Assembly: GCA_016795385.1 (NCBI GenBank)
Contig: JAEUHI010000049.1
Coordinates: 62,001-126,000, forward strand
Origin: Verrucomicrobiales bacterium
GTDB lineage: Bacteria; Verrucomicrobiota; Verrucomicrobiia; Verrucomicrobiales; DEV007
Direction of reading: 5' to 3'
Length of the DNA stretch: 64,000 bases
Part shown: in pieces, positions 17,303 to 26,464 of the stretch
Layout: every line of letters starts with the position of its first letter
How positions within the stretch are numbered: position 1 is the stretch's first letter
The notes under the pieces: generated by a model
The model's input: only the letters and a program-made list of their open reading frames with translations
Databases searched by the model: none
Told to the model about the DNA's origin: nothing
Program-made: the position numbers and the translations under genes

Positions 17303-20300
17303 TCACTGATACTTCGCCAGATCGGCGCTGATCGCACCAATCTGGGAATTCACCGTCTTCAGTGACTTGGTCAGCTTCTTCGCCTTCGCGGCATTCTTTT
17401 TCTTCTTCGCCGCCTTGATCTGGGCCGACAGCTTTGCGGCGTTGGCTTTCGCGGCGGCGAGTTTCGCGCGGAGCGCGTTGCGCTGGGCGGTGTAATCGAA
17501 AGAAGCACTGCCCTCGGCCAGACCACTGCTGCCACCGAGGAAACCACCCGAGGTCTGCCCCAGGGCGCGGACGCGGCCATTGATGGGCAGATTCAAGCCG
17601 GTGATCTCCCAGCCCCCGGCAATGGCCGTGCCGTCCCCGAGATCGGACCAGGTCTGCCCGCTGTCGGTGGAGAGCTCGAAGACCACTTCCGGCACGAGCG
17701 GGCCACTGCCCCCGCGGAGCCATCTCGCGGAAGTCAGTCCATTCACCGTGAAGGTTTCCGTCGCCACATCATTTCCAAAACGCACGAGGAAGGGATGCGC
17801 CCCGCCATCGAAGGTGGCGAAGTTTCCTCCGATGAGGATGTTGCCATCCGGCTGAAGGGCGAGGGCGGAAACTTCATCGTCCGCGCCCGTTCCGGCATCG
17901 AAGGCGGTGTCCAGATCACCGTTGGAATTCAGTCGCGCAATACGATTGAGACCGGTTCCGTTGAAGTTCGTGAAGAGACCGCCGATGAGGATCTTGCCGT
18001 CGGTCTGGAGGGCCAATGTCAAGATGTTATCATTTGCTCCACTACCCGTGTTGAATCCGGTATCTAGCGATCCATTAGCCGCGAGTCTCGCGATCCGCGA
18101 GTGGTTCGCACCGTCCACCTGCGTGAAATATCCGCCGAGCAGAATCTTTCCGTCGGGCTGCAGGGCGAGGGCAGCGACACGTCCATTCGCTCCGTCGCCG
18201 GGGTCGAATCCGGAATCGATCGTGCCGTTGGCATTGAGCCTCGCGACACGGTTTACGGTTGTTCCGGCGATTGTGGTGAAATTGCCAGCCACCAGAATCC
18301 TTCCATCCGGCTGCACCACGATGCTGTAGACGGCATTGTCCGCCGTTGGATTGAAGCCGGTGTCCAGCGATCCGTTGGCGTTGAGTCGGGCGATGCGGTT
18401 GCGGGGTTGGCCTTGAACCGTGCTGAAGAGCCCCCCAATCAGAATCTTTCCGTCCTCCTGGAGGGCGACACTGTAGATCACATTGTCGGCTCCGGCACCC
18501 GGGTCGAATTCCGTCGGGATCACGATGGCACCATTTTTATCCAGTTTGGCGATACCATTCCGCGGCGTTCCATTGACTTGGGAGAAAATCCCTCCGATGA
18601 CGGTACTGCCATCGCTTCCTACCGCCACACTGTTGACGATTCCATTCGTGTTGGTGTTGAAAGTGGCATCCACGGCACCCGATGCACCGATTCGTGCAAT
18701 GCCGCGGTGGGCCTCTCCCCCCACGGAATTGAATTCTCCCGCGATCAAAAGTTGTCCGGTTCCACCAGGGAGAAGAGCGATGGCCTGGACGATTCCATCC
18801 ACGCCGCCCAAACCGCTTCCGACATTGAAGCCCGTGTCCACTTGACCGGGGGGAGCACTTTCCTCGACAAGAGAGAGCAGATCGGACGATGCTCCACCGG
18901 ACGAAGGCTCAGGCTCGGAGACGGCATCGGTCGTGAAAAACCCCTCTTCCGAATAGACCGTTCCCTCGCTGTTGATCGCGTAGGCTGCATAGTAATAATC
19001 GGTATCCGGAGTCAGCCCGCTCACCGCCACGGTGAAGACCCCGATGCCGGGATCCATTATGGGATCATACGAGAGATCTTCGAACTCGAGATATCCAGTG
19101 TCGTTATCACCGAGGCGGTCCTCTTCCAAGTCCACATCGGCGATCACGTAAACGCCGCGACCCGTGATCTGATTCCCGCCATCGGAAATGATGTTTCCGC
19201 CCAGGATGGCCGAAGTGGCTGTGATCGAGGTATCGGTCGGTGAGATCACGGTCGGCGCACCCACCGTGGTGAAAGAAGCCACATCCGTGTAACTCACGAC
19301 CCCAGCCGAATTGATGGCGTACGCCCGGTAGCGATACGTGGTGCCCCCCACGAGGTCGAAGACGTCCACTTCAAAGACACCCGACGAGGTGCCCCCCTCG
19401 ACCTCCTTGGTGACTCTAACTCCGCCGATGACCGGGATGTCGTTATCGATGGCACGCGAATAAACCACTCCCCGCTCGCTGATCGGCAAAGAGCCTGTGT
19501 TGGTGATTTCACCACCGAGAAGGGCATAATCGCTGTCCACATCGGCATGGGTCGGGTTTGCCAGGGTGAGCTTGCTCGCACCGGGCACCGGGAAATCTTC
19601 GATCACTTCGACGACACCGGTGCTGCCACCGTAGAATCCGCTCGACGTGCGCCCCCTCGCCCGCAGCAGCCCCGACGCAGGGAGAAAGAGACCGGTTCTC
19701 TGCCAGCCGCCGGAAATCCGGGTTGCCGAACCCAAGGCGGTCCAGGTGCTGCCGCCATTGGTGGAAAGATCGAAGGTCACGTTGGTGACTTCGGGACCGC
19801 CACCACCTCGGAGCCATTGCACCGTATGCGAGAACACCGTCGAAAGCGTGTTGGTAGCCGGAGTATTGTCGAAAATCTCCAGGAGATCGACATCCGTCGC
19901 GGTCGCACCCAATTCCGTCGAAATAAAGAGCGAACCTTCGGATCCCAAGGTCAATCCGGACACATAACTGGCATAATTCGCCAGGAAACCTGAATCAAGC
20001 GACCCATCCGCATTGATCCGTGCGACCCGCGAGATCGCCGTTCCATCGACCGAGGTGAAGAATCCTCCGATCACGATCTTTCCATCGGACTGCACCTGGA
20101 TGTGTTCGATATCGGAATCGGTGAAGACACCGACACTGGTTCCGGGAGTGGGCGTGAAGTTGTTATCCAAGGTCCCATCGCTCAAGAGCCGGTAAAGTCC
20201 GTAGCCCTGGGGATGCTCCGTCGTGATGTAGCTGCTGACGAGGATTTTCCCATCCGGTTGCAGAGCCATGGCATAGGCATCGATCCCGGGGGCGAACGAG

Positions 20301-21361
20301 GCATCCAGCGAACCATCCGCATTGATGCGGGCCAGCTGGGAACGGGTGGTGCCGTTGTAGGTGGAGAAATTTCCCCGGATCAGGATCTTGCCGTCCTCCT
20401 GCACGAGTATGGTTTTCACGTTTCCATCGGGACCTGCCGCAACACTCTGGGTCCCGGGATTGAAGGTCGTGTCGAGAGTCCCGTTGGCATTCAATCTGCC
20501 GAGATACTGATATCGTGCGGCTCCGTTGAGCGTCACGAGGATGCCGCCGACCAGGATCTTCCCGTCCGCTTGGATCGCGAGGCAATCCACCGATCCGTAT
20601 CCCGTCGTCGCACTGAACGTCGTGTCCCGGGTCCCGTCCGCATTGAGCCTCGCGATGCAGGGCCCCACGAACTGGCCGTCGATATGGTCGAAATAACCGC
20701 CGATGACGATCTTGCCATCCGCTTGGACCGCAAGGCAATTGATGAAGGCACCATAGTCCGGCTGGTCGACTTCGGGCGAGAAGTTGGGATCGACAGCGCC
20801 GTTGGAGTCCACCCGCACGATGTTCAGACGTGGGTCGCCCTCCACGTTGGTGAAGTTGCCCGCCGCGATCACCTTGCCGTCGGCCTGCACCGCGGAAGCT
20901 TTGACATGACGCCCGTCAAAGGTCAGCGGGTAGCTGCCGCTCGCACCGCCGGGTAGGGTCGTGAATACAACGGGATCGGAGTAATCGATCGCGGGAGTGC
21001 CGGCATTATCATTACTGGCATATGCCCGAAACACATATCGGGTACCAGCCTCGAGCGCGGACACGTCGACGGAGAAAACTCCAAGGCCGCCTCCCGCCGC
21101 CAACTCGACCTCGCAACCAGCACCACCGTGCAAAGGAAGCGGATTGTCATCTTCACGGGAATAGACGACTCCACGCTCCGTGACTGACGTGCTGCCCTCA
21201 TCAATCACCTCACCTTCGAGTGTTGCACCTGACGATGAGATCCCTGAAGCAGGCGAAGAATCGACTTCCGGCCACCCATGAATATTGCAACCGCTGCAAA
21301 GGAGGACGTGAACGGCGACAGCCAGGGCGGCGAACAAGCGGAAGTGTAAAATATCTTTCAT
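17303..21361 (-). CDS. Giant delta-60 repeat lipoprotein with two seven-repeat blocks
   Basis: A protein of about 1,352 residues. The start at 21361 (MKDILHFRLFAALAVAVHVLL) follows a GAGGA ribosome site and gives a lipoprotein signal with Cys at about 22/25. After an N-terminal Fn3-like domain (VTERGVVYSR) comes a block of seven delta-60 repeats (QADGKIVIGG type), then a conserved module starting WLRGGGGPEV and ending TSSGFYGGSTG. Two further Fn3-like domains follow, with ISERGVVYSR and ITGRGVYV, then a second block of seven repeats (PDGKILLGGYF), a second copy of the module (WLRGGSGPLVP to TSGGFLGGSSG) and an Ala/Lys-rich coiled coil at the C-terminus. Delta-60 repeats form beta-propeller-like folds. 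The likely place is the outer-membrane or cell surface. Confidence 0.85.
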   Translation of the reverse strand: MKDILHFRLFAALAVAVHVLLCSGCNIHGWPEVDSSPASGISSSGATLEGEVIDEGSTSVTERGVVYSREDDNPLPLHGGAGCEVELAAGGGLGVFSVDVSALEAGTRYVFRAYASNDNAGTPAIDYSDPVVFTTLPGGASGSYPLTFDGRHVKASAVQADGKVIAAGNFTNVEGDPRLNIVRVDSNGAVDPNFSPEVDQPDYGAFINCLAVQADGKIVIGGYFDHIDGQFVGPCIARLNADGTRDTTFSATTGYGSVDCLAIQADGKILVGGILVTLNGAARYQYLGRLNANGTLDTTFNPGTQSVAAGPDGNVKTILVQEDGKILIRGNFSTYNGTTRSQLARINADGSLDASFAPGIDAYAMALQPDGKILVSSYITTEHPQGYGLYRLLSDGTLDNNFTPTPGTSVGVFTDSDIEHIQVQSDGKIVIGGFFTSVDGTAISRVARINADGSLDSGFLANYASYVSGLTLGSEGSLFISTELGATATDVDLLEIFDNTPATNTLSTVFSHTVQWLRGGGGPEVTNVTFDLSTNGGSTWTALGSATRISGGWQRTGLFLPASGLLRARGRTSSGFYGGSTGVVEVIEDFPVPGASKLTLANPTHADVDSDYALLGGEITNTGSLPISERGVVYSRAIDNDIPVIGGVRVTKEVEGGTSSGVFEVDVFDLVGGTTYRYRAYAINSAGVVSYTDVASFTTVGAPTVISPTDTSITATSAILGGNIISDGGNQITGRGVYVIADVDLEEDRLGDNDTGYLEFEDLSYDPIMDPGIGVFTVAVSGLTPDTDYYYAAYAINSEGTVYSEEGFFTTDAVSEPEPSSGGASSDLLSLVEESAPPGQVDTGFNVGSGLGGVDGIVQAIALLPGGTGQLLIAGEFNSVGGEAHRGIARIGASGAVDATFNTNTNGIVNSVAVGSDGSTVIGGIFSQVNGTPRNGIAKLDKNGAIVIPTEFDPGAGADNVIYSVALQEDGKILIGGLFSTVQGQPRNRIARLNANGSLDTGFNPTADNAVYSIVVQPDGRILVAGNFTTIAGTTVNRVARLNANGTIDSGFDPGDGANGRVAALALQPDGKILLGGYFTQVDGANHSRIARLAANGSLDTGFNTGSGANDNILTLALQTDGKILIGGLFTNFNGTGLNRIARLNSNGDLDTAFDAGTGADDEVSALALQPDGNILIGGNFATFDGGAHPFLVRFGNDVATETFTVNGLTSARWLRGGSGPLVPEVVFELSTDSGQTWSDLGDGTAIAGGWEITGLNLPINGRVRALGQTSGGFLGGSSGLAEGSASFDYTAQRNALRAKLAAAKANAAKLSAQIKAAKKKKNAAKAKKLTKSLKTVNSQIGAISADLAKYQ

Positions 21362-21503
21362 GAACGTTATCCTCAAAAGCGATGGAAAACGGAAATTCGA
21401 AAGCCAAAACGCAACCCATCAACGGCGCGCGGGCTCAAGCAAGCGAATAGTCTCTCAGTTCCCATTCTCCGCAAGTGGCATTTGCCGGCCCCAAACCAGT
21501 ATT

Positions 21504-23027
21504 TTAAATACCTGATATCTTTTCTTTCCTTCTTCGCGCATGGCGGCAGGCCAGAAGGCCGGTCAGTGTCATTGCGAGAAGCAGCCAGCCCAGCCAGTCG
21601 CCAAAACGGAGATAGAACGTGGTGTCGCCCGGGGCGGATACCGGAACTCGGGAAACCAGCGTCGCCGCCCTCCACTGCTCTGTCCGCGTTACGATTCTCC
21701 CCACCGGGTCCACCACGGCACTGACGCCCGTCGCAGTGGAGCGGACAAGTGCGCGTCGGGATTCAATGGCCCGGAAACTCGACAACGCGAGATGAATGAC
21801 GGGCTGGGGGGAATTCCCAAACCAAGAGTCATCCGTCACATTCACGAGAACGCCGGGCGGTCCGGCCCGATGCCACATCTCCCTCATGAAGTGAGGCAAA
21901 ATGTCCTCATAACAGATCATCGGCATCAGCGTGGTGTCTCCGATCTTGAGATTCCGATAGATATTGCCCGGTTCGGTGAGGGATTCTCCCGGCCTAAGCT
22001 TTCCAAGCACGGGCAGCAAATCGGAGAACGGAATCGTTTCGCTGAAAGGAACCAACCTGGTTTTATCAAAGCGGCCCAAGATCCCGCCCTCTTCCGAAAG
22101 CGCGAACATGGCATTAAAGTTGCGTCCTTCCTCATCTCTCACCTTCACCCCCGTGATCATCGGCCTTTTCGGTTGCAGCAGGCGCCCGAGATACTGAAGA
22201 TGCCTTGCATCGGAATGCAGTGCCGACTCCGGCCAGACCACGAGGTCCACCTCGGGCCGGGCGACGATCAACTCATGCGTCATCTCACGGTATCGGAGAA
22301 TGGCTTCATACTTCCGGTCAATCTTGACTTCGACGGAATGATTGCCCTGAACCAGACCGAAGACTTTCGTCGGCGCCTTGGCGACCTCGGCGTCGATCTG
22401 CTTGATCCGGATCGCTCCGTAAGCGAGCACCAGCAACATCACGCCCAGGGGAACCACCCAACGCGAAAGCAAGGGGCGACGTTGTTCCCACCGGGATTCG
22501 ATCAGTTCGAAAAATGCTCCGTTCACCATCCCGATCAAACAGGTGAGCCCAAGAAGCCCCGTGATATCAACCACCTGGGTAACCCAAAGGAAAGGGTACT
22601 GAGAGGCCCCGATCCGATAAGGCAGGATATTGGGGAAGACCCACTCCATTACCGGATAGACGACCGTCAAAACCCACACCGGTGCGATGCCAAGATCTCT
22701 CCCTGCCATTCGCACAAAGAACATGAGCAAGGCGCAGATCAGACCGAGAAACGCCGCCCCCGCGGCAACCAGCAAGGCCGAGAGGACGGCATTGAGACCG
22801 GCGAACTCCCGCAGAGTTCCTGCCATCCAATAGTAACCTCCCAGATGTCCGGTCGTGCCATAAAGCAGCCCGAGAAAAAACGCATGCCGAGGTGCCACGT
22901 CCCGGATCGCAAACAGCACAGGCACTTTGGCAATCCAAGTGAGCGGATAGAAACCAAAGCCGGCGAATCCCAGGACGTCCAATACGCCGGAAGCGGCGGC
23001 CAAGGCGCAGCGCATCCATCCGCTCAT
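21504..23027 (-). CDS. lnt: Apolipoprotein N-acyltransferase
   Basis: A 507-residue integral membrane enzyme that adds the third acyl chain to lipoproteins in the inner membrane. About seven hydrophobic segments precede the nitrilase-fold domain, which carries the catalytic triad: Glu267 in WPESA, Lys322 in FDKTRLVPFSE and Cys372 in ICYEDILP. The DDSWFG motif is also present (VNVTDDSWFGNS). The ATG at 23027 overlaps the stop of the upstream truncated lgt (ATGA), giving translational coupling; an alternative GTG at 23045 would add six residues. The gene lies upstream of the giant lipoprotein gene, which is a likely client of this pathway. Confidence 0.92.
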   Translation of the reverse strand: MSGWMRCALAAASGVLDVLGFAGFGFYPLTWIAKVPVLFAIRDVAPRHAFFLGLLYGTTGHLGGYYWMAGTLREFAGLNAVLSALLVAAGAAFLGLICALLMFFVRMAGRDLGIAPVWVLTVVYPVMEWVFPNILPYRIGASQYPFLWVTQVVDITGLLGLTCLIGMVNGAFFELIESRWEQRRPLLSRWVVPLGVMLLVLAYGAIRIKQIDAEVAKAPTKVFGLVQGNHSVEVKIDRKYEAILRYREMTHELIVARPEVDLVVWPESALHSDARHLQYLGRLLQPKRPMITGVKVRDEEGRNFNAMFALSEEGGILGRFDKTRLVPFSETIPFSDLLPVLGKLRPGESLTEPGNIYRNLKIGDTTLMPMICYEDILPHFMREMWHRAGPPGVLVNVTDDSWFGNSPQPVIHLALSSFRAIESRRALVRSTATGVSAVVDPVGRIVTRTEQWRAATLVSRVPVSAPGDTTFYLRFGDWLGWLLLAMTLTGLLACRHARRRKEKISGI

Positions 23028-23422
23028 GTCTTTGCGCCGGAGCACCGACGCCGCTGGGGGCCGAATAGGATCGTGTCAGCAGAGGATAGAAAGGGAATGC
23101 GCTTCCAACTCAGGTAAGCAAAGACAGCAATCGCGGCTAGAAAGAAACCACCGAACGAGGACATGCCCGCCCGGAATTTCAACAAGATCCAAGGATCGCG
23201 GGGATGGCAGGCAAGGATATGGACCACGTATGATCCAAAGATACCGAAGATCGCCGCACCTCTCACCGTATTACCGATGGTCCCCGGGGGCAAGCCAGCC
23301 TTGCGTGCCCTTCTTTCTGAAAGGATCGCCCCGACCACGATGGCGATACAGACGAAGACGCCGAACGGTTGGATCTGGACCGGTCCAAGGGAAAAAGGCG
23401 GGAGTTCGAGATAAGGGATCAC
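23024..23422 (-). pseudogene. 3'-truncated prolipoprotein diacylglyceryl transferase-like gene
   Basis: The frame encodes 132 residues that follow the N-terminal half of Lgt: IPYLELPPFSLGPVQIQPFG, YVVHILACHP and the loop AGMSSFGGFFLAAIAVF, then SSADTILFG. After that point a family member would go on for about 130-170 more residues, including the conserved arginine positions; here it ends with QRRRCSGAKT and a stop overlapping lnt. The usual HGG loop reads SFGG, so even the half that exists lacks the expected His, a feature I recall from divergent Lgt relatives. It is either a deleted remnant kept in an operon with lnt or a short Lgt-like protein of other function. Confidence 0.65.
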
Positions 23423-23518
23423 AGGGAAACGAGAATAGAACCGGAATTCAATCCCTGCACACGGGAATTTTCCCCTCCCTTGGAAAGCGAGCGGGGCGGG
23501 AGAATGGACGTTCCATCC

Positions 23519-24166
23519 TCACACCACCAAAACCCCGAAAATCACCGCGACGACGTGGCAGATGCTCCCGGCCATCACGAAGAGGTGCCAGATGAAGTGG
23601 CCGAAACGCAGGTTGGGCTTCAGGAAAAAGTAGACCCCGCCGGTGTAGCAGAGACCGCCCGCGACGAGCCAGACCATGCCCACGGTGTTCACCGAATCGA
23701 TGAGCGGCTTGATCGCGATGCAGATCATCCATCCCATCAGGACATAGAGGACCGTCCCGAGCGTGTTGAAACGCGGGAGCAGGATGGTTTTCAACACCAC
23801 TCCGCCGAGGGCGAGACCCCAGACCGCGGCGAGGAGCGTCCAGCCCCAGGGACCGCGCAGGTTCACGAGGAGCCAGGGCGTGTAGCTGCCCGCGATGAGC
23901 ACGAAGATGAGGGCGTGGTCGAGGATCTGGAAGAGGCGTTTTTTCCCGTGCGAGGTCACGTAGTGGTAGAAGGCCGAGGCCCCGTAAAGGAGGACGAGGC
24001 TGCCGCCGAAAATGGACACCCCGGCGACGTGCCAGGCTGAAAGAGGAAGCGCCAAACGAACCATCAGCGCGAGCCCCACGACACTGAGCAGCGCACCGAC
24101 CGCGTGGCTGATCGTGTTGGCCACTTCCTCGGCGTGGCTTTCGCAAAGAACACTGCGTTCTTTCAT
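23519..24166 (-). CDS. Hemolysin III/TrhA family membrane protein (PAQR-like)
   Basis: A 215-residue protein with seven predicted transmembrane segments. It starts ESHAEEVANTISHAVGALLS, with the family's ExxxxxxH region; the second helix region contains YGASAFYHYV, and the C-terminal HFIWHLFVMAGSICH gives the conserved metal-binding His residues. The family (TrhA/YqfA/hemolysin III) is related to eukaryotic PAQR receptors and is linked to membrane fluidity control rather than true hemolysis. It lies alone between the lgt remnant and argF. Confidence 0.9.
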   Translation of the reverse strand: MKERSVLCESHAEEVANTISHAVGALLSVVGLALMVRLALPLSAWHVAGVSIFGGSLVLLYGASAFYHYVTSHGKKRLFQILDHALIFVLIAGSYTPWLLVNLRGPWGWTLLAAVWGLALGGVVLKTILLPRFNTLGTVLYVLMGWMICIAIKPLIDSVNTVGMVWLVAGGLCYTGGVYFFLKPNLRFGHFIWHLFVMAGSICHVVAVIFGVLVV

Positions 24167-24218
24167 GTCCCCAGCATCGCCGGAATCCGGGGATTCGCGA
24201 AGGAAAAAATCACTTCAC

Positions 24219-25127
24219 TCACCGCTCCCGCGCCAAGGCGATCAGGATCGCTTTCTGGGCGTGGAGGCGGTTCTCGGCCTGCTGGAAGATCTCATCGGCG
24301 CGCTCTTCGAAAAGCGTCCCGCAGATCTCCTTGTCGCGGTAGGCGGGCAGGCAGTGCTGCACGATCGCCCCGGGATTCGCGAGTTTCACGAGACCACCGT
24401 GAATCTGGAAAGGCTTGAGGATCTTCAAGCGCTCTTCCGCCTCGGCTTCGCGGCCCATGCTGACCCAGGTGTCGGTGTAGAGGACATCGGCTCCGGTCGC
24501 GGCGGCTTCGACGTCTTCGGTCAAGGTCACGGGAGCTTCCCCGAGGCGGGCCATGAAGGCGTCGTCGGGCTGGAAGGCCTTCGGTGCGGCGATGACGAGT
24601 TCGAAGCCGAGCCGCTTCGCCGCCCAGGCCCACGAGCGGCCCATGTTGCAATCTCCGTCGCCGAAAAAGACGACCTTCTTTCCCTCCCATCCGCCTAGAC
24701 GTTCGCGGATCGTGAGCAGGTCGGCGAGGATCTGGCAGGGATGCTCCTCGTCGGTGAGCGCGTTGATCGTCGGGATCTTGCCGTATTCGGCGAAATCGAC
24801 GACATCCTGCTGCGCGTAGGTCCGGATGATGGCGCCGTGGACCATGCGACCGAGGACACGGGCGGTGTCCTTGATCGGCTCGCCGCGGCCGAGCTGGATG
24901 TCGTTCGCGTTGAGGAAGAGCGGACGGGCCCCGAGTTCGGTGAGGCCGACTTCGAAACTCACGCGCGTCCGCGTCGACGACTTCGTGAAGATCATCGCCC
25001 AGGTCTCGCCCTTGAGTTCGGTGGTGATGGACCCGCGCGAGCGCTGCGTCTTCAGCTCGAGAGCGTGGTCGACAAGAGCGGTGATTTCGCCCGCGGTGAG
25101 CGGTTCGATACCGAGGAGATGTTTCAT
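24219..25127 (-). CDS. argF: Ornithine carbamoyltransferase
   Basis: A 302-residue cytoplasmic enzyme forming citrulline from ornithine and carbamoyl phosphate. Carbamoyl phosphate-binding motif SSTRTRVSFEVG, then HGAIIRTYAQQDVV, the HPCQ loop (NALTDEEHPCQILAD), and the ornithine-binding VSMGRE and HCLPAYR motifs are all intact. It is the last gene of the arg cluster, 23 bp after argD, and all five arg genes run on the minus strand. Confidence 0.96.
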   Translation of the reverse strand: MKHLLGIEPLTAGEITALVDHALELKTQRSRGSITTELKGETWAMIFTKSSTRTRVSFEVGLTELGARPLFLNANDIQLGRGEPIKDTARVLGRMVHGAIIRTYAQQDVVDFAEYGKIPTINALTDEEHPCQILADLLTIRERLGGWEGKKVVFFGDGDCNMGRSWAWAAKRLGFELVIAAPKAFQPDDAFMARLGEAPVTLTEDVEAAATGADVLYTDTWVSMGREAEAEERLKILKPFQIHGGLVKLANPGAIVQHCLPAYRDKEICGTLFEERADEIFQQAENRLHAQKAILIALARER

Positions 25128-25150
25128 GGCAGGGACTCAACAGGGTTCAA

Positions 25151-26464
25151 TCAACGACCCGACAGGGTCGAAAGGACGGAGTGGAAGAGGGCGAGGGCTT
25201 CGTCCACCTCCGCGTCCGTCACGTTCAAAGGCGGCAGCCAACGCACCACGGTTTCCCCTGCCGGCACGGTCAACAGCCCCGCTTCGCGCGCGGCGTTCAC
25301 CACAAAAATGGACGGTGTCTTGCCCGATTCGGCAAAACCGGCGACGGAACCCATCGCCTCCGTATCGAGGACGAAGCCCAGCATCAAACCGACTCCGCGC
25401 AGCTCGCGCAGGATCGCAAAATCCCACTTCGCGACAGCGTCGCGGATGCGCGACTCCTGCCGCTTCACGTTCGCGAGAACGCCGGCCTTTTCGATCTCGC
25501 CGAGCACGGCGAGGGCGACGGCACAGGCGAGCGGCGTGCCGCCGAAGGTCGAGCCGTGCGTGCCGGGACCGAGCGCCGCGGCGTGTTCATCGGCGACCCA
25601 GAAAGAGCCCATGGGAAATCCTCCGGCGAATCCTTTCGCCCAGCTCACCGCATCGGGCTCGACCGCGACGCCGCTTCCTTCGAGGACGGTGCGCCAGCCG
25701 CACCAGTCACCGGTCCGGCCCGCGCCGCACTGCACCTCGTCGAACATGAGGAGCAGATCAAATTCATCACGCAGCTTCGCGGCTTCGGCGAAGAACTCGG
25801 GCGTGGCGGTGTTGATGCCACCTTCGCCCTGCACGGGTTCGAAAAGGATCGCGGCGGTCGTTTCATTCACCGCCTCGCGCAGGGTCTGCGGATCGTTGAA
25901 GGGCACGTGGAGGAAGCCGGGGAGGAGCGGATCGAAGCCGATCTTCACCTTTTCCTGTCCCGTCGCGGCGATGCCGCCGAGGGTCCGTCCGTGGAAAGAT
26001 TGTTTGCAGGTGATGACGACGTTTTTGTTCGTCCCCGCTCCGTATTTCTCCCAGGCGCGTTTCCGCGCGAGCTTGATGAGCCCGTCGTTGGCCTCGGCCC
26101 CGCTGTTGCAGAAGAAGACCTTGCCGGGTCGCTCCATCATCGTCTCGACGACAAAACGGGCAAGCCTCGCCTGCTCGCGCACCCAATAGAGATTCGAGCA
26201 ATGGATCAGCTTCGCGCCCTGCGTCGCGAGCGCATCGACCATCACTCGGGGGCTGTGCCCGAGCGCGCAGACGGCGACGCCGCTGGAGAAATCGAGGTAA
26301 CGGCGTCCGTCCTCGGCCCAGAGCCAAGCCCCCTCGCCGCGTTCGAAGGCGATGGGAAAACGTCCGTAGTTGCCGAGCACGTAGTCGTGCATGAGCTGCG
26401 CGGTGGAAAGCGACGCGTCGTCCTCCGCGGCGACGGAGGCGGGAATGGAGGAGGGATCGCTCAT
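25151..26464 (-). CDS. argD: Acetylornithine aminotransferase
   Basis: A 437-residue PLP-dependent class III aminotransferase. The cofactor Lys is in VSWAKGFAGGFPMGSF; other motifs are YLDFSSGVAVCALGH, FCNSGAEANDGLIKLAR and the substrate-side EPVQGEGGIN and LMFDEVQCGAGRTG. It is about 30-40 residues longer than typical ArgD because of an N-terminal extension (to about residue 25). The ATG at 26464 overlaps the argB stop by 4 bases (ATGA), implying translational coupling. Family members may also act in lysine synthesis (succinyl-DAP), but the cluster points to arginine. Confidence 0.93.
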   Translation of the reverse strand: MSDPSSIPASVAAEDDASLSTAQLMHDYVLGNYGRFPIAFERGEGAWLWAEDGRRYLDFSSGVAVCALGHSPRVMVDALATQGAKLIHCSNLYWVREQARLARFVVETMMERPGKVFFCNSGAEANDGLIKLARKRAWEKYGAGTNKNVVITCKQSFHGRTLGGIAATGQEKVKIGFDPLLPGFLHVPFNDPQTLREAVNETTAAILFEPVQGEGGINTATPEFFAEAAKLRDEFDLLLMFDEVQCGAGRTGDWCGWRTVLEGSGVAVEPDAVSWAKGFAGGFPMGSFWVADEHAAALGPGTHGSTFGGTPLACAVALAVLGEIEKAGVLANVKRQESRIRDAVAKWDFAILRELRGVGLMLGFVLDTEAMGSVAGFAESGKTPSIFVVNAAREAGLLTVPAGETVVRWLPPLNVTDAEVDEALALFHSVLSTLSGR

